Assembly (NCBI RefSeq): GCF_000455265.1
Contig: NZ_HG005141.1
Coordinates: 1 to 64,000, forward strand
Origin: Paenibacillus antibioticophila
GTDB lineage: Bacteria > Bacillota > Bacilli > Paenibacillales > Paenibacillaceae
Reading direction: 5' to 3'
DNA: 64,000 bases
Positions 19,691 to 28,782 of the stretch are shown in pieces. The notes below the pieces were generated by a model. That model had not been told where the DNA came from, did no database searches, and saw nothing but the letters and a program-made list of their open reading frames with translations. Within the stretch, counting starts at the first letter, position 1. Each line of letters starts with the position of its first letter. A program made the translations under genes and the position numbers.

Positions 19691-19696
19691 ATGCAT

Positions 19697-19777
19697 ATGA
19701 CATTTTCACTTTCAGAAGTGATCATGCTTGGGATGTTTATCCTTGCGTTGCTTACTTATCTGAGTAAACGAAAATAA
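19697..19777 (+). CDS. 26-residue holin-like type I toxin
   Basis: The peptide reads MTFSLSEVIMLGMFILALL and then TYLSKRK: a short polar N-terminus, one membrane helix and a basic tail. This is the pattern of the putative holin-like toxin family (TxpA/BsrG-type peptides, typically ending ALLTYxxK) that depolarise or damage the membrane. The ATG at 19697 has GGAGG 8 nt upstream; the in-frame ATG at 19691 overlaps that site. It lies alone on the plus strand between two minus-strand glycan genes, with its own promoter and terminator and a facing promoter downstream for an antisense RNA. Confidence 0.75.
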   Translation: MTFSLSEVIMLGMFILALLTYLSKRK

Positions 19778-19812
19778 CCCGCCCAGGTTAGCGCCAAGGC
19801 GCGGGTTATTTT
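19771..19812. terminator. Terminator at the end of the toxin gene
   Basis: AAAATAACCCGC (19771-19782) pairs with GCGGGTTATTTT (19801-19812). The hairpin is symmetrical with T-tracts on both strands, so it can end both the toxin mRNA and the facing antisense RNA. Another hairpin, GGAGGCTG/CAGCCTCC at 19856-19876, is followed by TTGTTTCT on the plus strand and may be a second stop. Confidence 0.75.
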
Positions 19813-19884
19813 CAAGGTATTTTCTTGGAGGTACCCCACCAAGTGTTTGTGCCGGGGAGGCTGTGGCGCAGCCTCCTTGTTTCT
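19771..19884 (-). ncRNA. Predicted antisense RNA antitoxin
   Basis: On the minus strand TTGAGG (19919-19914), a 17-nt spacer and TAAGAT (19896-19891) form a plausible promoter facing the toxin gene. A transcript starting near 19884 and ending at the symmetrical hairpin 19771-19812 would overlap the 3' end of the toxin mRNA. This is the layout of txpA/RatA and bsrG/SR4. The RNA itself is a prediction. Confidence 0.45.
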
Positions 19885-19919
19885 ATTGTTATCTTAACAT
19901 ATCATGGGGTATACCTCAA

Positions 19920-20684
19920 TCATGGGCTGTGGCGCGATTCATTTTGCACTGTTTAGCTTTTGGGTAATTTCTCTATAGCATAGGCGGGAGGCTTGGAGGA
20001 TGATTATTCGAAATAGTGCCTCCTCGAAGCGCCATCGGTATGCTGGAAAAAGAGAATCAAAAATTCCACCTAGGTCAATCAAAAATGAAGGGATTCATCG
20101 AGGAAGAAAGGATAGTCGAAGAGTTCCGAAAGAAGGGAGTAAATAAAGTGGCTCAGAAAATAGAAAGCAAAATGAAGAGGTCAAGGAACGTGGTAAGAGA
20201 ATCGATGTTCTTAGTTTAAAAAAAGAAATGGGATTGCATGTTGTAGGAAGAGTTGAATAGAAAGAGCGCAACAGTCCCTTATGCTTGTTGCGCTCTTTCT
20301 TCCGTTTATCGGACATATCCATAAATGCTGAATATCAATATTTATGGGCAATAATAAAGATAAATCTCTACAACTGCGCATTAATTCTAAAACGATATGA
20401 GGGAGGATTATGATCGCCAGAGAGGCGTTAGCTTAACTCATGACTTCCTTCAGGTTTTCCGTATTTTAGAGAGACTGAAGGGATCAGATGAAGTAGCTTT
20501 TCAGGCAATGTAGCAACTGGTTGAAGAAAACCTAGAATTGCAACAAAACTCTTCGTACAGTTCCGGGTCTAAAGTAATGTTGTATCTGGACGTAGCCAAT
20601 CCCCCAACCTATGGTAACATTGTCCAATATGTAGGTATGAAGATCAATACACACTAATACAAACTAGTGCGCAGTTTCGTCCAA
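19920..20684. other. Degraded intergenic region
   Basis: There is no intact gene. On the plus strand about 20170-20259 reads KERGKRIDVLSLKKEMGL in one frame, reminiscent of the FeoB G-domain segment (RG-x-ID-x-LS-x-LG), then a stop and a strong hairpin GAAAGAGCGCAACA/TGTTGCGCTCTTTC at 20260-20299. From about 20401, GGGAGG precedes ATGATCGCC, a frame that stops after 8 codons; frames after it contain further stops. These look like remnants of lost genes; identities are uncertain. Confidence 0.4.
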
Positions 20685-21680
20685 CTATGAAATATTACTT
20701 TTTGCTAAAATTCTTTTCAAGCTTCCAGTTACTTTATCAGAAGCCTTTTGTAAGTAAATCGAAATAATAAGTATTACAATACACGTCAATAAAAACAATG
20801 TGTAAGTTTCTGTTGTGCTCAGTTCCTTACCTTTAAATCGACCTAGAAAATGATATATTATCACATGATGCGTCAAAAATATGGCAAATGAATATTTGCT
20901 TATTACGGAAATTATTCTTTGTATGTTATCCCACTTAATAAAGTTTGAAATGAATACCAATACAAAGAACAACGATATTCCGCTTAGCGTTAATTCATAC
21001 ATATGATTAATATTTACATCAAAAAAGAGCAGTATCACGCTAATAATTAGGGCTGGAATAAAATGATATATTTTCACTTTCTTTATATACTGAATAAAGT
21101 ACATACCGACGAGCATGTCCGGTACTCTCATTATAAAATTACGCCCCATATTCATCTTAAACGGATAAAAGTTCACCAATCCAAAATACAATACAACTAC
21201 GCAAATTAATAGAATCAAAGGCTTTTCAATTACTAATTTTCTCAGCAAAGGAAAACAAACATAAAGAAGTATTATACATCCCAAAAACCACTCACCTAAA
21301 ATATAAAATCCGGGTATCCAATAATTCAAATAACCATCCATCCCAACGAGAGTTAAAATTAAATTTACCTTAGGGGCTGTAAATACAATGCCTTTATTAA
21401 GATAAAAGTAATATAAAAACGCTGCTACATAGGCTATCCAAAACATAGGATAAATTCCTAAGAAACGTTTTATGAAGAACTCTTTAGCTGAAAAGTTTTG
21501 GGTATAGGTGTACATTAGTGCCGCACCTGAGATTATGAAAAATAAAGAAACGCCAATATCACCAAGATTTACGTTTGAAAAATACTGAATGAAAATAGGC
21601 ATTGCAAAGTGAAATACAACTATTGAAACTACCGAGACCGCGCGAATGAAGTCCAAGTAAAAAAGTCTATCTTTCTTCAT
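20685..21680 (-). CDS. Acyltransferase 3 family membrane protein
   Basis: A 331-residue integral membrane protein with about ten helices. It begins FYLDFIRAVSVVSIVVFHF, the AT3 motif with the His in the first helix used for acyl transfer, followed by GDIGVSLFFIISGAAL and FFIKRFLGIYPMFW (R-K/R motif). Such enzymes O-acetylate sugars of exopolysaccharides or peptidoglycan. It is AT-rich and next to a pectate-lyase-fold pseudogene. It probably modifies the glycan of this locus. Acceptor unknown. Confidence 0.85.
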   Translation of the reverse strand: MKKDRLFYLDFIRAVSVVSIVVFHFAMPIFIQYFSNVNLGDIGVSLFFIISGAALMYTYTQNFSAKEFFIKRFLGIYPMFWIAYVAAFLYYFYLNKGIVFTAPKVNLILTLVGMDGYLNYWIPGFYILGEWFLGCIILLYVCFPLLRKLVIEKPLILLICVVVLYFGLVNFYPFKMNMGRNFIMRVPDMLVGMYFIQYIKKVKIYHFIPALIISVILLFFDVNINHMYELTLSGISLFFVLVFISNFIKWDNIQRIISVISKYSFAIFLTHHVIIYHFLGRFKGKELSTTETYTLFLLTCIVILIISIYLQKASDKVTGSLKRILAKSNIS

Positions 21681-21741
21681 TTTACACCCCCACGACCTAG
21701 TATAAGATTCGCCTTACTTTTACACAAGACATTCTATGTCC

Positions 21742-22876
21742 TTATACAACTATATTGTTAGCATTAACATTGTTTGTACCTACCATAGCAATAGCAAGCA
21801 CTGAATTATTCCTAAACACATTACCCGTTACACACCAATAATCAGCGTTGTTTACAGTCTCTAACGGTCGTCCGGTGTTGTCGACTATAGTATTCCCAGT
21901 ACAAGATATGCTCGTACATCCTGTGCCGGTATCCGTGGCATAAATCCTTCTATTTCCACAGCCATTTACCTGATTATTGGATATTACTCCCTTAATACAA
22001 GTCTGTACTCTTATCCCTGTTCCCGCTGCTTTGATGTTATTGCCGTTCGCTATGAAGTGGGTGCATCTGTCAATAAGCACTCCTGATCCATTAGTGGTCG
22101 ATAGGACAGAATTGTTGTTGACCTTAACATTAGTATGGTTGACAACAAGTATCCCGTGTGTGGTTGCTACAACTATAATGTTGTCAGATATAACAGAGTC
22201 GAAACCGGCACCGTCCGATGCAACCCATAAAGAGATCCCGTTATACCGTCGGATGCAGTGTTTTCGGTTGTATTATTAGAAATAATGACTCCCGATGATG
22301 TATCAATTAAGTTAATTGCTGATGCTAAGGTACTGTAGGCATGGTTGTTATCAATGTGTACGTTGGTAGCTTGACCTACACCAATGCCATTTCTACTGCA
22401 AGAGTATACAGTGTTATGCAGAATTTTTATATCGTCTCCTAGGGCATAAATCCCATCGAGACCAACATCGTGAACTTTACAGTTGGAAATAGTTATATTT
22501 TTAGTTCCCGTAAGGGATAAGCCGATTCCGTGATTTGTTACTGTCTTGTTCGTTTTATTTCCGTCTATCTCTATGGAGTCTATGCAAATATATGCACCAG
22601 ATACTTGAATCACTGCCCCTGATGTATTCGCGACCTGTTTAAAAGAAAATCCATTTGTTCCGAATAAACATTACTTTTCACTAACAGTGTTGTGACCATA
22701 TAAATGCCGGAGGGTCCCGAAACTGTGCCTCCACCAGATGCATTAGCCGCATCAATGGTGTTTGAATTGCTAATGTATCATCGGTTACCCCGTCACCAAC
22801 GGCACCATAATCTTTTATGTCAAACCATCGATTATTCGCTTTTTCTGCCAACTGCGCATCATCATTAGACTACTTC
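21742..22876 (-). pseudogene. Broken pectate-lyase-fold (right-handed beta-helix) gene
   Basis: Pieces of one protein lie in order on the minus strand in different frames. Near 22760-22850 is RWFDIKDYGAVGDGVTDD followed by TLAIQ, the signature of the Pectate_lyase_3 family. Around 22690-22760 is IDAANASGGGTV then SGIYMVTTLLVKSNV. From 22613 to about 22230 is a parallel beta-helix with repeated NNT/GI motifs, and 21742-22080 holds the last coils (ISNNQVNGCG, CTGNTIVDNTG). The apparent ATG near 22876 meets a TAG at codon 3, and at least three further frameshifts separate the pieces. The original may have been a secreted glycan hydrolase/lyase or epimerase acting on the locus polysaccharide. Confidence 0.8.
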
Positions 22877-22882
22877 ATTTAA

Positions 22883-23821
22883 TCACACGTTATTTTGTCT
22901 TCTTCCTTGAATCCACTTCCGCTTCTCCTTTAATTCCGGAAGCCGCTTGCGGAAATCAAGCCAAGCGCCGAGAACCTTCGGTTCTCTTAATAGCATATAG
23001 CCATGAACGGCTATTTCGTAGGCCAGCAAAGGTAGAAGCTGCTTCTTCCATGCTGAAGGACGCAGATTTTTATACATCATCTTGTAGCGATTGATGAAGG
23101 AACAACGGCGAATGAACAAAGGCTGCTGCTTGCGACTCCCCTTTTTCCAGCCGCGTTTATGATAACCAACAGCCTCTGCGCAGTAATATGACTTAAAACC
23201 TAACAACCTTCCTCGCCAAGCGACATCCACGTCCTCTTTATAGGCAAAAAAATCATCGTCAAAAAATTGACCCTGAACGGAGATGGCTTCAATCATCGTT
23301 CTTGAGTACATGGCCGCAGCACCCGACACACCGAATACATCCCCGGACAGCTTCCAGTTAGACGCTGATTCGCCTGCTCCCCGATCAAAGGCTCTCCAGA
23401 TCCGGTTCATGACAAGTCCTGTAGAGTCGATGATTTCCGGATGACTCTGGAATACCAGCATGCCTGTGGCACTTCCGATTCCTTGATCCTTGTTCATGAT
23501 ACTTACAAGATACTCCACATAAGTTGGAGTGAGAATCACATCCGGGTTAAGGATTAGCATATAATCCGCTCTGGACAATCGTACTGCCTGATTATGAGCC
23601 GGGGCGAAGCCTACATTCTTCCTATTGGGAATCACTAAGATCTCCTTGCCTGAATGAGTGCGCATCGCCTCAGTGCGTTCAAGCGTATCATCCCCGGAAT
23701 CATTATCGACAAGAATAATTTGCTCCACTGGATAAGTTTGCTGGATTACAGCCTCCAGACAGGATTCTATATCTTTGCTGCTATTATAAGTCACGATATG
23801 TACGCTGACAGTTGCAGTCAT
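22883..23821 (-). CDS. GT2 glycosyltransferase, rhamnosyltransferase-like
   Basis: GT-A fold with VSVHIVTYNSSKDIE, LVDNDSGDDT, NRKNVGFAPAHNQAV, the DxD-like LILNPDVI and FFAYKEDVDVAWRGRLLGF. The overall pattern is that of WbbL-type rhamnosyltransferases, and the gene follows rmlD by about 100 bp. The ATG at 23821 has GGGAG 5 nt upstream; two earlier in-frame starts lack one. The C-terminal ~90 residues are basic with one hydrophobic stretch. Probably uses dTDP-L-rhamnose; this is inferred from neighbours. Confidence 0.87.
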   Translation of the reverse strand: MTATVSVHIVTYNSSKDIESCLEAVIQQTYPVEQIILVDNDSGDDTLERTEAMRTHSGKEILVIPNRKNVGFAPAHNQAVRLSRADYMLILNPDVILTPTYVEYLVSIMNKDQGIGSATGMLVFQSHPEIIDSTGLVMNRIWRAFDRGAGESASNWKLSGDVFGVSGAAAMYSRTMIEAISVQGQFFDDDFFAYKEDVDVAWRGRLLGFKSYYCAEAVGYHKRGWKKGSRKQQPLFIRRCSFINRYKMMYKNLRPSAWKKQLLPLLAYEIAVHGYMLLREPKVLGAWLDFRKRLPELKEKRKWIQGRRQNNV

Positions 23822-23927
23822 GGCGGCTCCCTTCATACACAAAAAATAAAGGAGCACCTCTTATTCAGCGCCCCGTACGTTAATGATACTCATGTTTTTA
23901 TATCAAAGTTCATTATATCAAACTGCA

Positions 23928-24794
23928 CTATTTCTTCAAATACTGCTGCAAAAAGTCTTGCAGCCCCTCCTGCCACGATCTCAAATCCTTAAATCCGCTA
24001 TTTCGAATGGATAAATGCTCCATGACTGAATTCGCCGGCCTAGGAGCAGGGAGCGGAAACTCCTCCGTCGTGCAGGGAATGAGTCTTGCCTTTAGGGGGC
24101 GATTCAAAATTTCTGCAGCCTCGGCAAAAATCTCCGAAGCGAACTCATACCATGTGCATGTATCTGAGTTGGAAGCATGATAGATGCCGTATTGCTCCGT
24201 TGCGATCAACTGTAGCAGAAACTCAGACAAGTCTGGTGTGTACGTCGGCGATCCTTTCTGATCATGGACAACCTTCATTTCATCACGTTCTTGCCCCAGT
24301 CTAAGCATCGTTTTAACAAAGTTATGCCCATGCAGACCAAATACCCAGGATGTTCTTACAATAAAATAGCGTGAGGATAAGGTCTGAACAAGCTGTTCTC
24401 CTGCTCGTTTGGATTTTCCGTATATAGTCTGCGGGTTCGTATCGTCATACTCGCGGTAAGGCGAGTCAGAACGCCCATCAAACACATAATCCGTACTAAT
24501 ATAGCAAAACTTGGCCCCAATCCGTTCACTCGCTACGACCATATTCCGCGTCCCCGTAGCATTTACAGCATAGGCGGCTCCCACCTCTGTTTCCGCCCGG
24601 TCCACGGCTGTGTAGGCTGCACAGTGAATTACAGCTTCCGGCCGAAATTGTTGAATGAAGGATTGACAGGCAGCCGCATTAGTAATGTCTAATGTATCTC
24701 GATCTGAAGCAATGACTTCATGACCACTATGCTTCAAATGTGCTACAACATCCGTCCCCAATTGGCCTGAAGCCCCTGTAACCAGCACTTTCAT
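23928..24794 (-). CDS. rfbD: dTDP-4-dehydrorhamnose reductase RmlD
   Basis: RmlD reduces dTDP-4-keto-L-rhamnose to dTDP-L-rhamnose with NAD(P)H, the last step of the pathway. The SDR-type fold shows MKVLVTGASGQLGTD (GxxGxxG), AAYTAVDRAE, YISTDYVFDG, and the catalytic Tyr/Lys in YGKSKRAGE. Length (288) is normal. It starts inside the rmlB stop (4-bp overlap) and ends the rmlACBD set. Confidence 0.95.
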   Translation of the reverse strand: MKVLVTGASGQLGTDVVAHLKHSGHEVIASDRDTLDITNAAACQSFIQQFRPEAVIHCAAYTAVDRAETEVGAAYAVNATGTRNMVVASERIGAKFCYISTDYVFDGRSDSPYREYDDTNPQTIYGKSKRAGEQLVQTLSSRYFIVRTSWVFGLHGHNFVKTMLRLGQERDEMKVVHDQKGSPTYTPDLSEFLLQLIATEQYGIYHASNSDTCTWYEFASEIFAEAAEILNRPLKARLIPCTTEEFPLPAPRPANSVMEHLSIRNSGFKDLRSWQEGLQDFLQQYLKK

Positions 24795-25816
24795 GCCAGA
24801 TCACCATCAAGGCGTTCGCCGTATTGCTTCGCATAATAGTCCTGATAAGCCCCGCTCTGAGTCCGTGTCCACCAGTCTTTATTTTCCAAATACCAGCGAA
24901 TCGTTTCCTGAATTCCCGTCTCGAAGGAGTACTTCGGCTTCCAGCCAAGCTCCTGTATCATCTTCGTCGGATCGATTCCATATCGGCGGTCATGGCCTGG
25001 GCGGTCTTGCACATGCTTAATCAGGGAATCTGGCTTACCAAGTTGCTTCAGAATCGTTCTTACAATATGCAGATTCGTTCTTTCGTTATTTCCGCCAATA
25101 TTATACACTTCTCCATTGCGCCCATTATGGATTACGAGGTCAATAGCACTGCAGTGATCCTCCACGTAAAGCCAGTCGCGAATGTTTAACCCATCACCAT
25201 ACACTGGAAGCGCCTCGTCGGCAAGCGCCTTGGAAATCATTAATGGAATTAACTTCTCCGGAAATTGGTAAGGTCCATAATTGTTTGAGCAACGCGTAAT
25301 GTTTACTGGTAAACCAAAAGTCTCATGATAGGCACGGACTAGCAAATCTCCACCAGCTTTGCTGGCAGAGTAAGGGCTATTCGGTTGAAGCGGAGTCTCT
25401 TCCGTAAATAATCCAGTTTCTCCTAATGTCCCATATACTTCATCTGTTGATACCTGAACAAACTTTTCAACATTATGCTTGCGAGCAGCCTCCAAGAGTA
25501 CTTGAGTGCCTAGCACATTGGTTTTCACAAAAACATCTGGCTCAAGTATGCTCCGGTCTACATGCGATTCAGCTGCAAAATTGACGATCACATCAACATC
25601 TTGGCCCATTAGTTCTTCCATAGCCTTGGCGTCTGTAATATCCGCCTTCACAAAGGTATGATTCGGATTGTCTTCCACTGACTTCAGATTCTCTAGGTTT
25701 CCGGCATAAGTAAGTGCATCCACGTTTACAATTTGATAGTCGGGATGTTGGCGGAGCATATATAATATAAAGTTACTGCCGATAAAACCGGCACCGCCTG
25801 TTACAAGCAGCTTCAT
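24791..25816 (-). CDS. rfbB: dTDP-glucose 4,6-dehydratase RmlB
   Basis: RmlB converts dTDP-glucose to dTDP-4-keto-6-deoxyglucose. The NAD-binding motif is TGGAGFIGSNF, with FAAESHVDRSI, STDEVYGTLG and the catalytic YSASKAGGD. Asp-Glu of the dehydratase site is in STDEVYG. At 341 residues it is standard. It is 12 bp after rmlC and overlaps rmlD by 4 bp, so the four rml genes form one translationally coupled block. Confidence 0.96.
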   Translation of the reverse strand: MKLLVTGGAGFIGSNFILYMLRQHPDYQIVNVDALTYAGNLENLKSVEDNPNHTFVKADITDAKAMEELMGQDVDVIVNFAAESHVDRSILEPDVFVKTNVLGTQVLLEAARKHNVEKFVQVSTDEVYGTLGETGLFTEETPLQPNSPYSASKAGGDLLVRAYHETFGLPVNITRCSNNYGPYQFPEKLIPLMISKALADEALPVYGDGLNIRDWLYVEDHCSAIDLVIHNGRNGEVYNIGGNNERTNLHIVRTILKQLGKPDSLIKHVQDRPGHDRRYGIDPTKMIQELGWKPKYSFETGIQETIRWYLENKDWWTRTQSGAYQDYYAKQYGERLDGDLA

Positions 25817-25828
25817 TTATAAGTCCCC

Positions 25829-26377
25829 CTAATCAAAATTAATCTCCGCATCAGCGAATGTCGGATGGAGCCTGTCTTTATCCGAAAGTAGCGGCTCACT
25901 TATCGGCCAGTCGATTCCCAGAGCCGGATCATTCCATAGTATGCCGCGGTCGTGTTCAGGGGAATAATATTCGTCCACTTTGTATAGAACTTGGGTGTTT
26001 GGAGCAAGTGTGCAAAATGCGTGTGCAAACCCCTTTGGAACCAGAAGTTGGCGTTTGTTGTACTCACTAAGGATAACCCCTACCCATTGGCCGAATGTAG
26101 GCGAACTTTTGCGAAGGTCGAGGATGACGTCGTAAATTGCTCCGGTTAAAACACGAATCAGTTTTGTCTGAGCTTTCGGGTTCAATTGATAATGCAAGCC
26201 GCGCAATACTCCCGGTTCAGCGGATAAAGAGTGATTATCCTGAATGAAGTTATACTTCAGTCCAAGTGAATGCATGACTTCCTCATTGTAACTCTCCATA
26301 AAAAAACCCCGGTGATCCCCATGTACTACCGGTTCAAGCAATGCAGCCCCTTCTAACTTAAACGAAGTGAGTTTCAT
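25829..26377 (-). CDS. rfbC: dTDP-4-dehydrorhamnose 3,5-epimerase RmlC
   Basis: This cupin-fold epimerase inverts C3 and C5 of the 4-keto sugar. Key motifs are DHRGFFMESYN, QDNHSLS, VLRGLHYQ (catalytic His), VLTGAIYDVILDLR and VPKGFAHAFCTL, with the catalytic Tyr in KVDEYYSPEHDRGI. The ATG at 26377 is used, with GGAGG 10 nt upstream; a TTG two codons earlier is possible. It sits between rmlA and rmlB. Confidence 0.95.
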   Translation of the reverse strand: MKLTSFKLEGAALLEPVVHGDHRGFFMESYNEEVMHSLGLKYNFIQDNHSLSAEPGVLRGLHYQLNPKAQTKLIRVLTGAIYDVILDLRKSSPTFGQWVGVILSEYNKRQLLVPKGFAHAFCTLAPNTQVLYKVDEYYSPEHDRGILWNDPALGIDWPISEPLLSDKDRLHPTFADAEINFD

Positions 26378-26396
26378 TGACAAGTATCCTCCCTAT

Positions 26397-27140
26397 CTAA
26401 AGCTTAAGTTTCCCAAACTCTTCCCCAAATACGATATCCTTTGCGAGTTCGTTAGCACGCGCTAGAGAAGTATGTGTTCCTGCATCGGTCCACCAGCCTT
26501 GGAGAACACCAAAACTAAGCTCTCCACGTTCAATATATGCATTGTTGACGTCGGTGATTTCCAATTCTCCCCGTTTAGAAGGTTTTAGAGATTTTATGAT
26601 CTCAAAGACTTTGTGGTCAAACATGTAAATACCTGTTACGGCATAGTTAGACCTAGGGCTCTGTGGTTTTTCTTCAATTGATATAATTCGGTCTCCTTCA
26701 AGTGCAGGAACTCCGAAACGATTTGGATCAGGAACCTCTTGAATAAGTATTTTCGCTCCTGTACGCTGATTCTTGAAATTAACGACGTATGAAGAAATAT
26801 CATCTGCAAATACATTATCACCCAGGATAACAACCATCTGATCATCACCCACAAAATGTTCAGCCAAGCCTAAAGCCTGCGCAATCCCTCCAGCTTCATC
26901 CTGGACTTTATAAGTAAAGAAAACCCCCATTTCACTGCCACTTCCAAGAAGATTCACGACATCCCCCATATGATCTTTTCCGGTAACTACGAGAATATCG
27001 GCAATTCCTGCCCGCTTAAGCTTACTAACGGAGTGGAAAATCATAGGATATTTACCTACTGGCAGTAAGTGCTTATTTGTTACTTTCGTTAATGGGTACA
27101 GCCGTGAGCCCGTCCCGCCTGCTAGTATTATTCCTTTCAT
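26397..27140 (-). CDS. rfbA: Glucose-1-phosphate thymidylyltransferase RmlA
   Basis: RmlA makes dTDP-glucose from dTTP and glucose-1-phosphate. The nucleotidyltransferase signature is GIILAGGTGSRLYPLT with KHLLPVGKYPMI, followed by ILGDNVFAD and TGIYMFD. At 247 residues it is the short type seen in many Gram-positive loci, lacking the C-terminal allosteric extension of the ~290-residue enterobacterial enzyme, so feedback control by dTDP-rhamnose may differ. AAGGAGG precedes the ATG, which overlaps the upstream GT2 stop by 4 bp. Confidence 0.94.
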   Translation of the reverse strand: MKGIILAGGTGSRLYPLTKVTNKHLLPVGKYPMIFHSVSKLKRAGIADILVVTGKDHMGDVVNLLGSGSEMGVFFTYKVQDEAGGIAQALGLAEHFVGDDQMVVILGDNVFADDISSYVVNFKNQRTGAKILIQEVPDPNRFGVPALEGDRIISIEEKPQSPRSNYAVTGIYMFDHKVFEIIKSLKPSKRGELEITDVNNAYIERGELSFGVLQGWWTDAGTHTSLARANELAKDIVFGEEFGKLKL

Positions 27141-27949
27141 TGCTCCTCCTTAATAAAGCCACTATTTATTAACTTCACATCATACTTCTTGAAAAATAAG
27201 CTGCACAAAATTTTGATAAGTAACCAATTCCCACGAAGTGGGCTAATTTTGGTAGGTACTTTACCTTTAGGATAAGAACGAGTAACAGGAATCTCAATTA
27301 CCTTATATCCCAATTTTGGAGCCTTAACAGATAAATATGCCAATAATTCATAGGTATCAAACACATCTCGGAACGGCTGCAGTCTATGATCCTGTAAAAA
27401 ATCAATTGAATGGCCTCTAAATCCATTCGTTGTATCAGTATAACGAAATCTAGCCATCAGAGAGATGAATGGAGCATGTATTAGCTTAATCGCCAGTTTG
27501 CGTGACAATGGGGTATTAATTTCTTTACCCCCTGGAACGTAACGTGAGCCTTGAATAAAATCATAACCTTCATCCAGTTTTTTTATGAAGTCGGGGATCG
27601 ATTCAACGCTGTCTTTATTGTTTCCATCAACAGTTACAATTCCTTTATAACCCTCTTCAAGAGCATAAGCAAACCCCATCCTTAATTGAGCGCTTAATTT
27701 TCCTTTATCTTGTTTTGTTAGTAATGCTCTAACCCGGTTTTCCAGCAAAACATGTTCATTAAGGGAACCATCTGTGCTTCCACCGTCAAGTATAATGATA
27801 TCAATTTCATTTGATAGTTGTTTTAATTTCTCTAATTGTTTTTGAATTTTTGATCCTTCATTTATTACTGGAATACATACACAATAATCATGTGCTTTTG
27901 GTCTTAACTCCTTCAAGTTGTAATTTGGAACTTCCCAATTCGATCTCAT
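27137..27949 (-). CDS. GT2 glycosyltransferase, DPM1-like
   Basis: A 270-residue GT-A enzyme of the dolichyl-phosphate-mannose synthase-like group: CVCIPVINEGSKI, IIILDGGSTDGS, GFAYALEEGYKGIVTVDGNN (DxN metal site) and DFIQGSRYVPGG. It lacks the C-terminal membrane pair of the GtrB-like enzyme at 29570-30544. It may load a sugar on polyprenyl phosphate or act on a soluble donor. The ribosome binding site is weak (AAGGAG 13 nt away). It overlaps rmlA by 4 bp and belongs to the same transcript. Confidence 0.82.
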   Translation of the reverse strand: MRSNWEVPNYNLKELRPKAHDYCVCIPVINEGSKIQKQLEKLKQLSNEIDIIILDGGSTDGSLNEHVLLENRVRALLTKQDKGKLSAQLRMGFAYALEEGYKGIVTVDGNNKDSVESIPDFIKKLDEGYDFIQGSRYVPGGKEINTPLSRKLAIKLIHAPFISLMARFRYTDTTNGFRGHSIDFLQDHRLQPFRDVFDTYELLAYLSVKAPKLGYKVIEIPVTRSYPKGKVPTKISPLRGNWLLIKILCSLFFKKYDVKLINSGFIKEEQ

Positions 27950-27969
27950 AATAACAAGTTCGCTCCTTA

Positions 27970-28782
27970 CTATATATAGGTCTCCAATGCATAGGTTAGA
28001 GCCTTCTCAACACTATCAAGATTGTTTGGAAGTAAGTTGTTCTTCATTTCAATGGAGACATAATTTTCATACCCTAAAGCTTTCAATGCCCGCGATATTT
28101 GTTTATGATCAGTCGCTCCCGATCCAACCAAATTTAAGTATGGCTCACTAATATGAAAATGTTGCAGATAAGGCGTGCTACGTTCAATACTCAAGTAAAT
28201 ATCCTCTTCATTTATCGCCATTGCTCCTGCATCCAAGTGAAGCCGAAATCCAGGATTGCCTACCTCATGTACTAGCGATATTGCTTCTTCCGTATTGGTA
28301 ATAAAGTCACACCCATACTGCTTAGGATTAGCCTCAATACAGAAAGTGACTCCTGACCTTTCCGCAACAGTTCCCAATTCATTGAAAAAAGGAACTGCAA
28401 TCTCCATTTGCTCTCTATAGGAAAGTGACCCGGCAATTCTATTTTTAGGGGACCCAAAAACAAGTGAATCAACACCTAATTTCCCTGCTAAGGAGATAAT
28501 TCCCGATAAATAAAGTAACATCATCTGGCGGGATTCCTCCGAAGCAAACAAATTTAAATGGCTTTGCCCAAATAGTAGGGATTGCATTGCGACAAAACTA
28601 ATTCCTTTAGAAAGCCATTCATTTTTCAAAGTCTCTACTTCTAGATCCGATATCTCTAATGGCCGTTCCCAAAATTTCGTAGGAGCAATTTCTATTTCTT
28701 CAAGCCCCATCTTTTTTAACAACGGAATAACCAGTTCATTTTCTTCCGTATCCCAGGCAATATTGGAAATCGACATTCTCAT
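27970..28782 (-). CDS. TIM-barrel sugar phosphate isomerase/epimerase family protein
   Basis: A 270-residue AP endonuclease 2/xylose-isomerase-like barrel. Metal-ligand patterns include SLVFGSPKNR, FCIEANPKQYG, FRLHLDAGAMAIN, LQHFHISEPYL and YVSIEMKN (Glu, Asp, His, Glu). Members isomerise or epimerise sugars, inosose or hydroxypyruvate-like compounds. The neighbours are a SDR-type NAD-dependent enzyme (4-bp ATGA overlap) and an FAD oxidoreductase, so it likely takes part in making an unusual sugar or cyclitol. The reaction cannot be deduced from sequence. Confidence 0.8.
   Translation of the reverse strand: MRMSISNIAWDTEENELVIPLLKKMGLEEIEIAPTKFWERPLEISDLEVETLKNEWLSKGISFVAMQSLLFGQSHLNLFASEESRQMMLLYLSGIISLAGKLGVDSLVFGSPKNRIAGSLSYREQMEIAVPFFNELGTVAERSGVTFCIEANPKQYGCDFITNTEEAISLVHEVGNPGFRLHLDAGAMAINEEDIYLSIERSTPYLQHFHISEPYLNLVGSGATDHKQISRALKALGYENYVSIEMKNNLLPNNLDSVEKALTYALETYI

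Noticed and set aside
19361-19696. Minus-strand frame of 111 codons upstream of the GT2 gene
   Set aside because: No ribosome binding site; overlaps the GT2 start on the same strand and the toxin leader; no recognisable motif.
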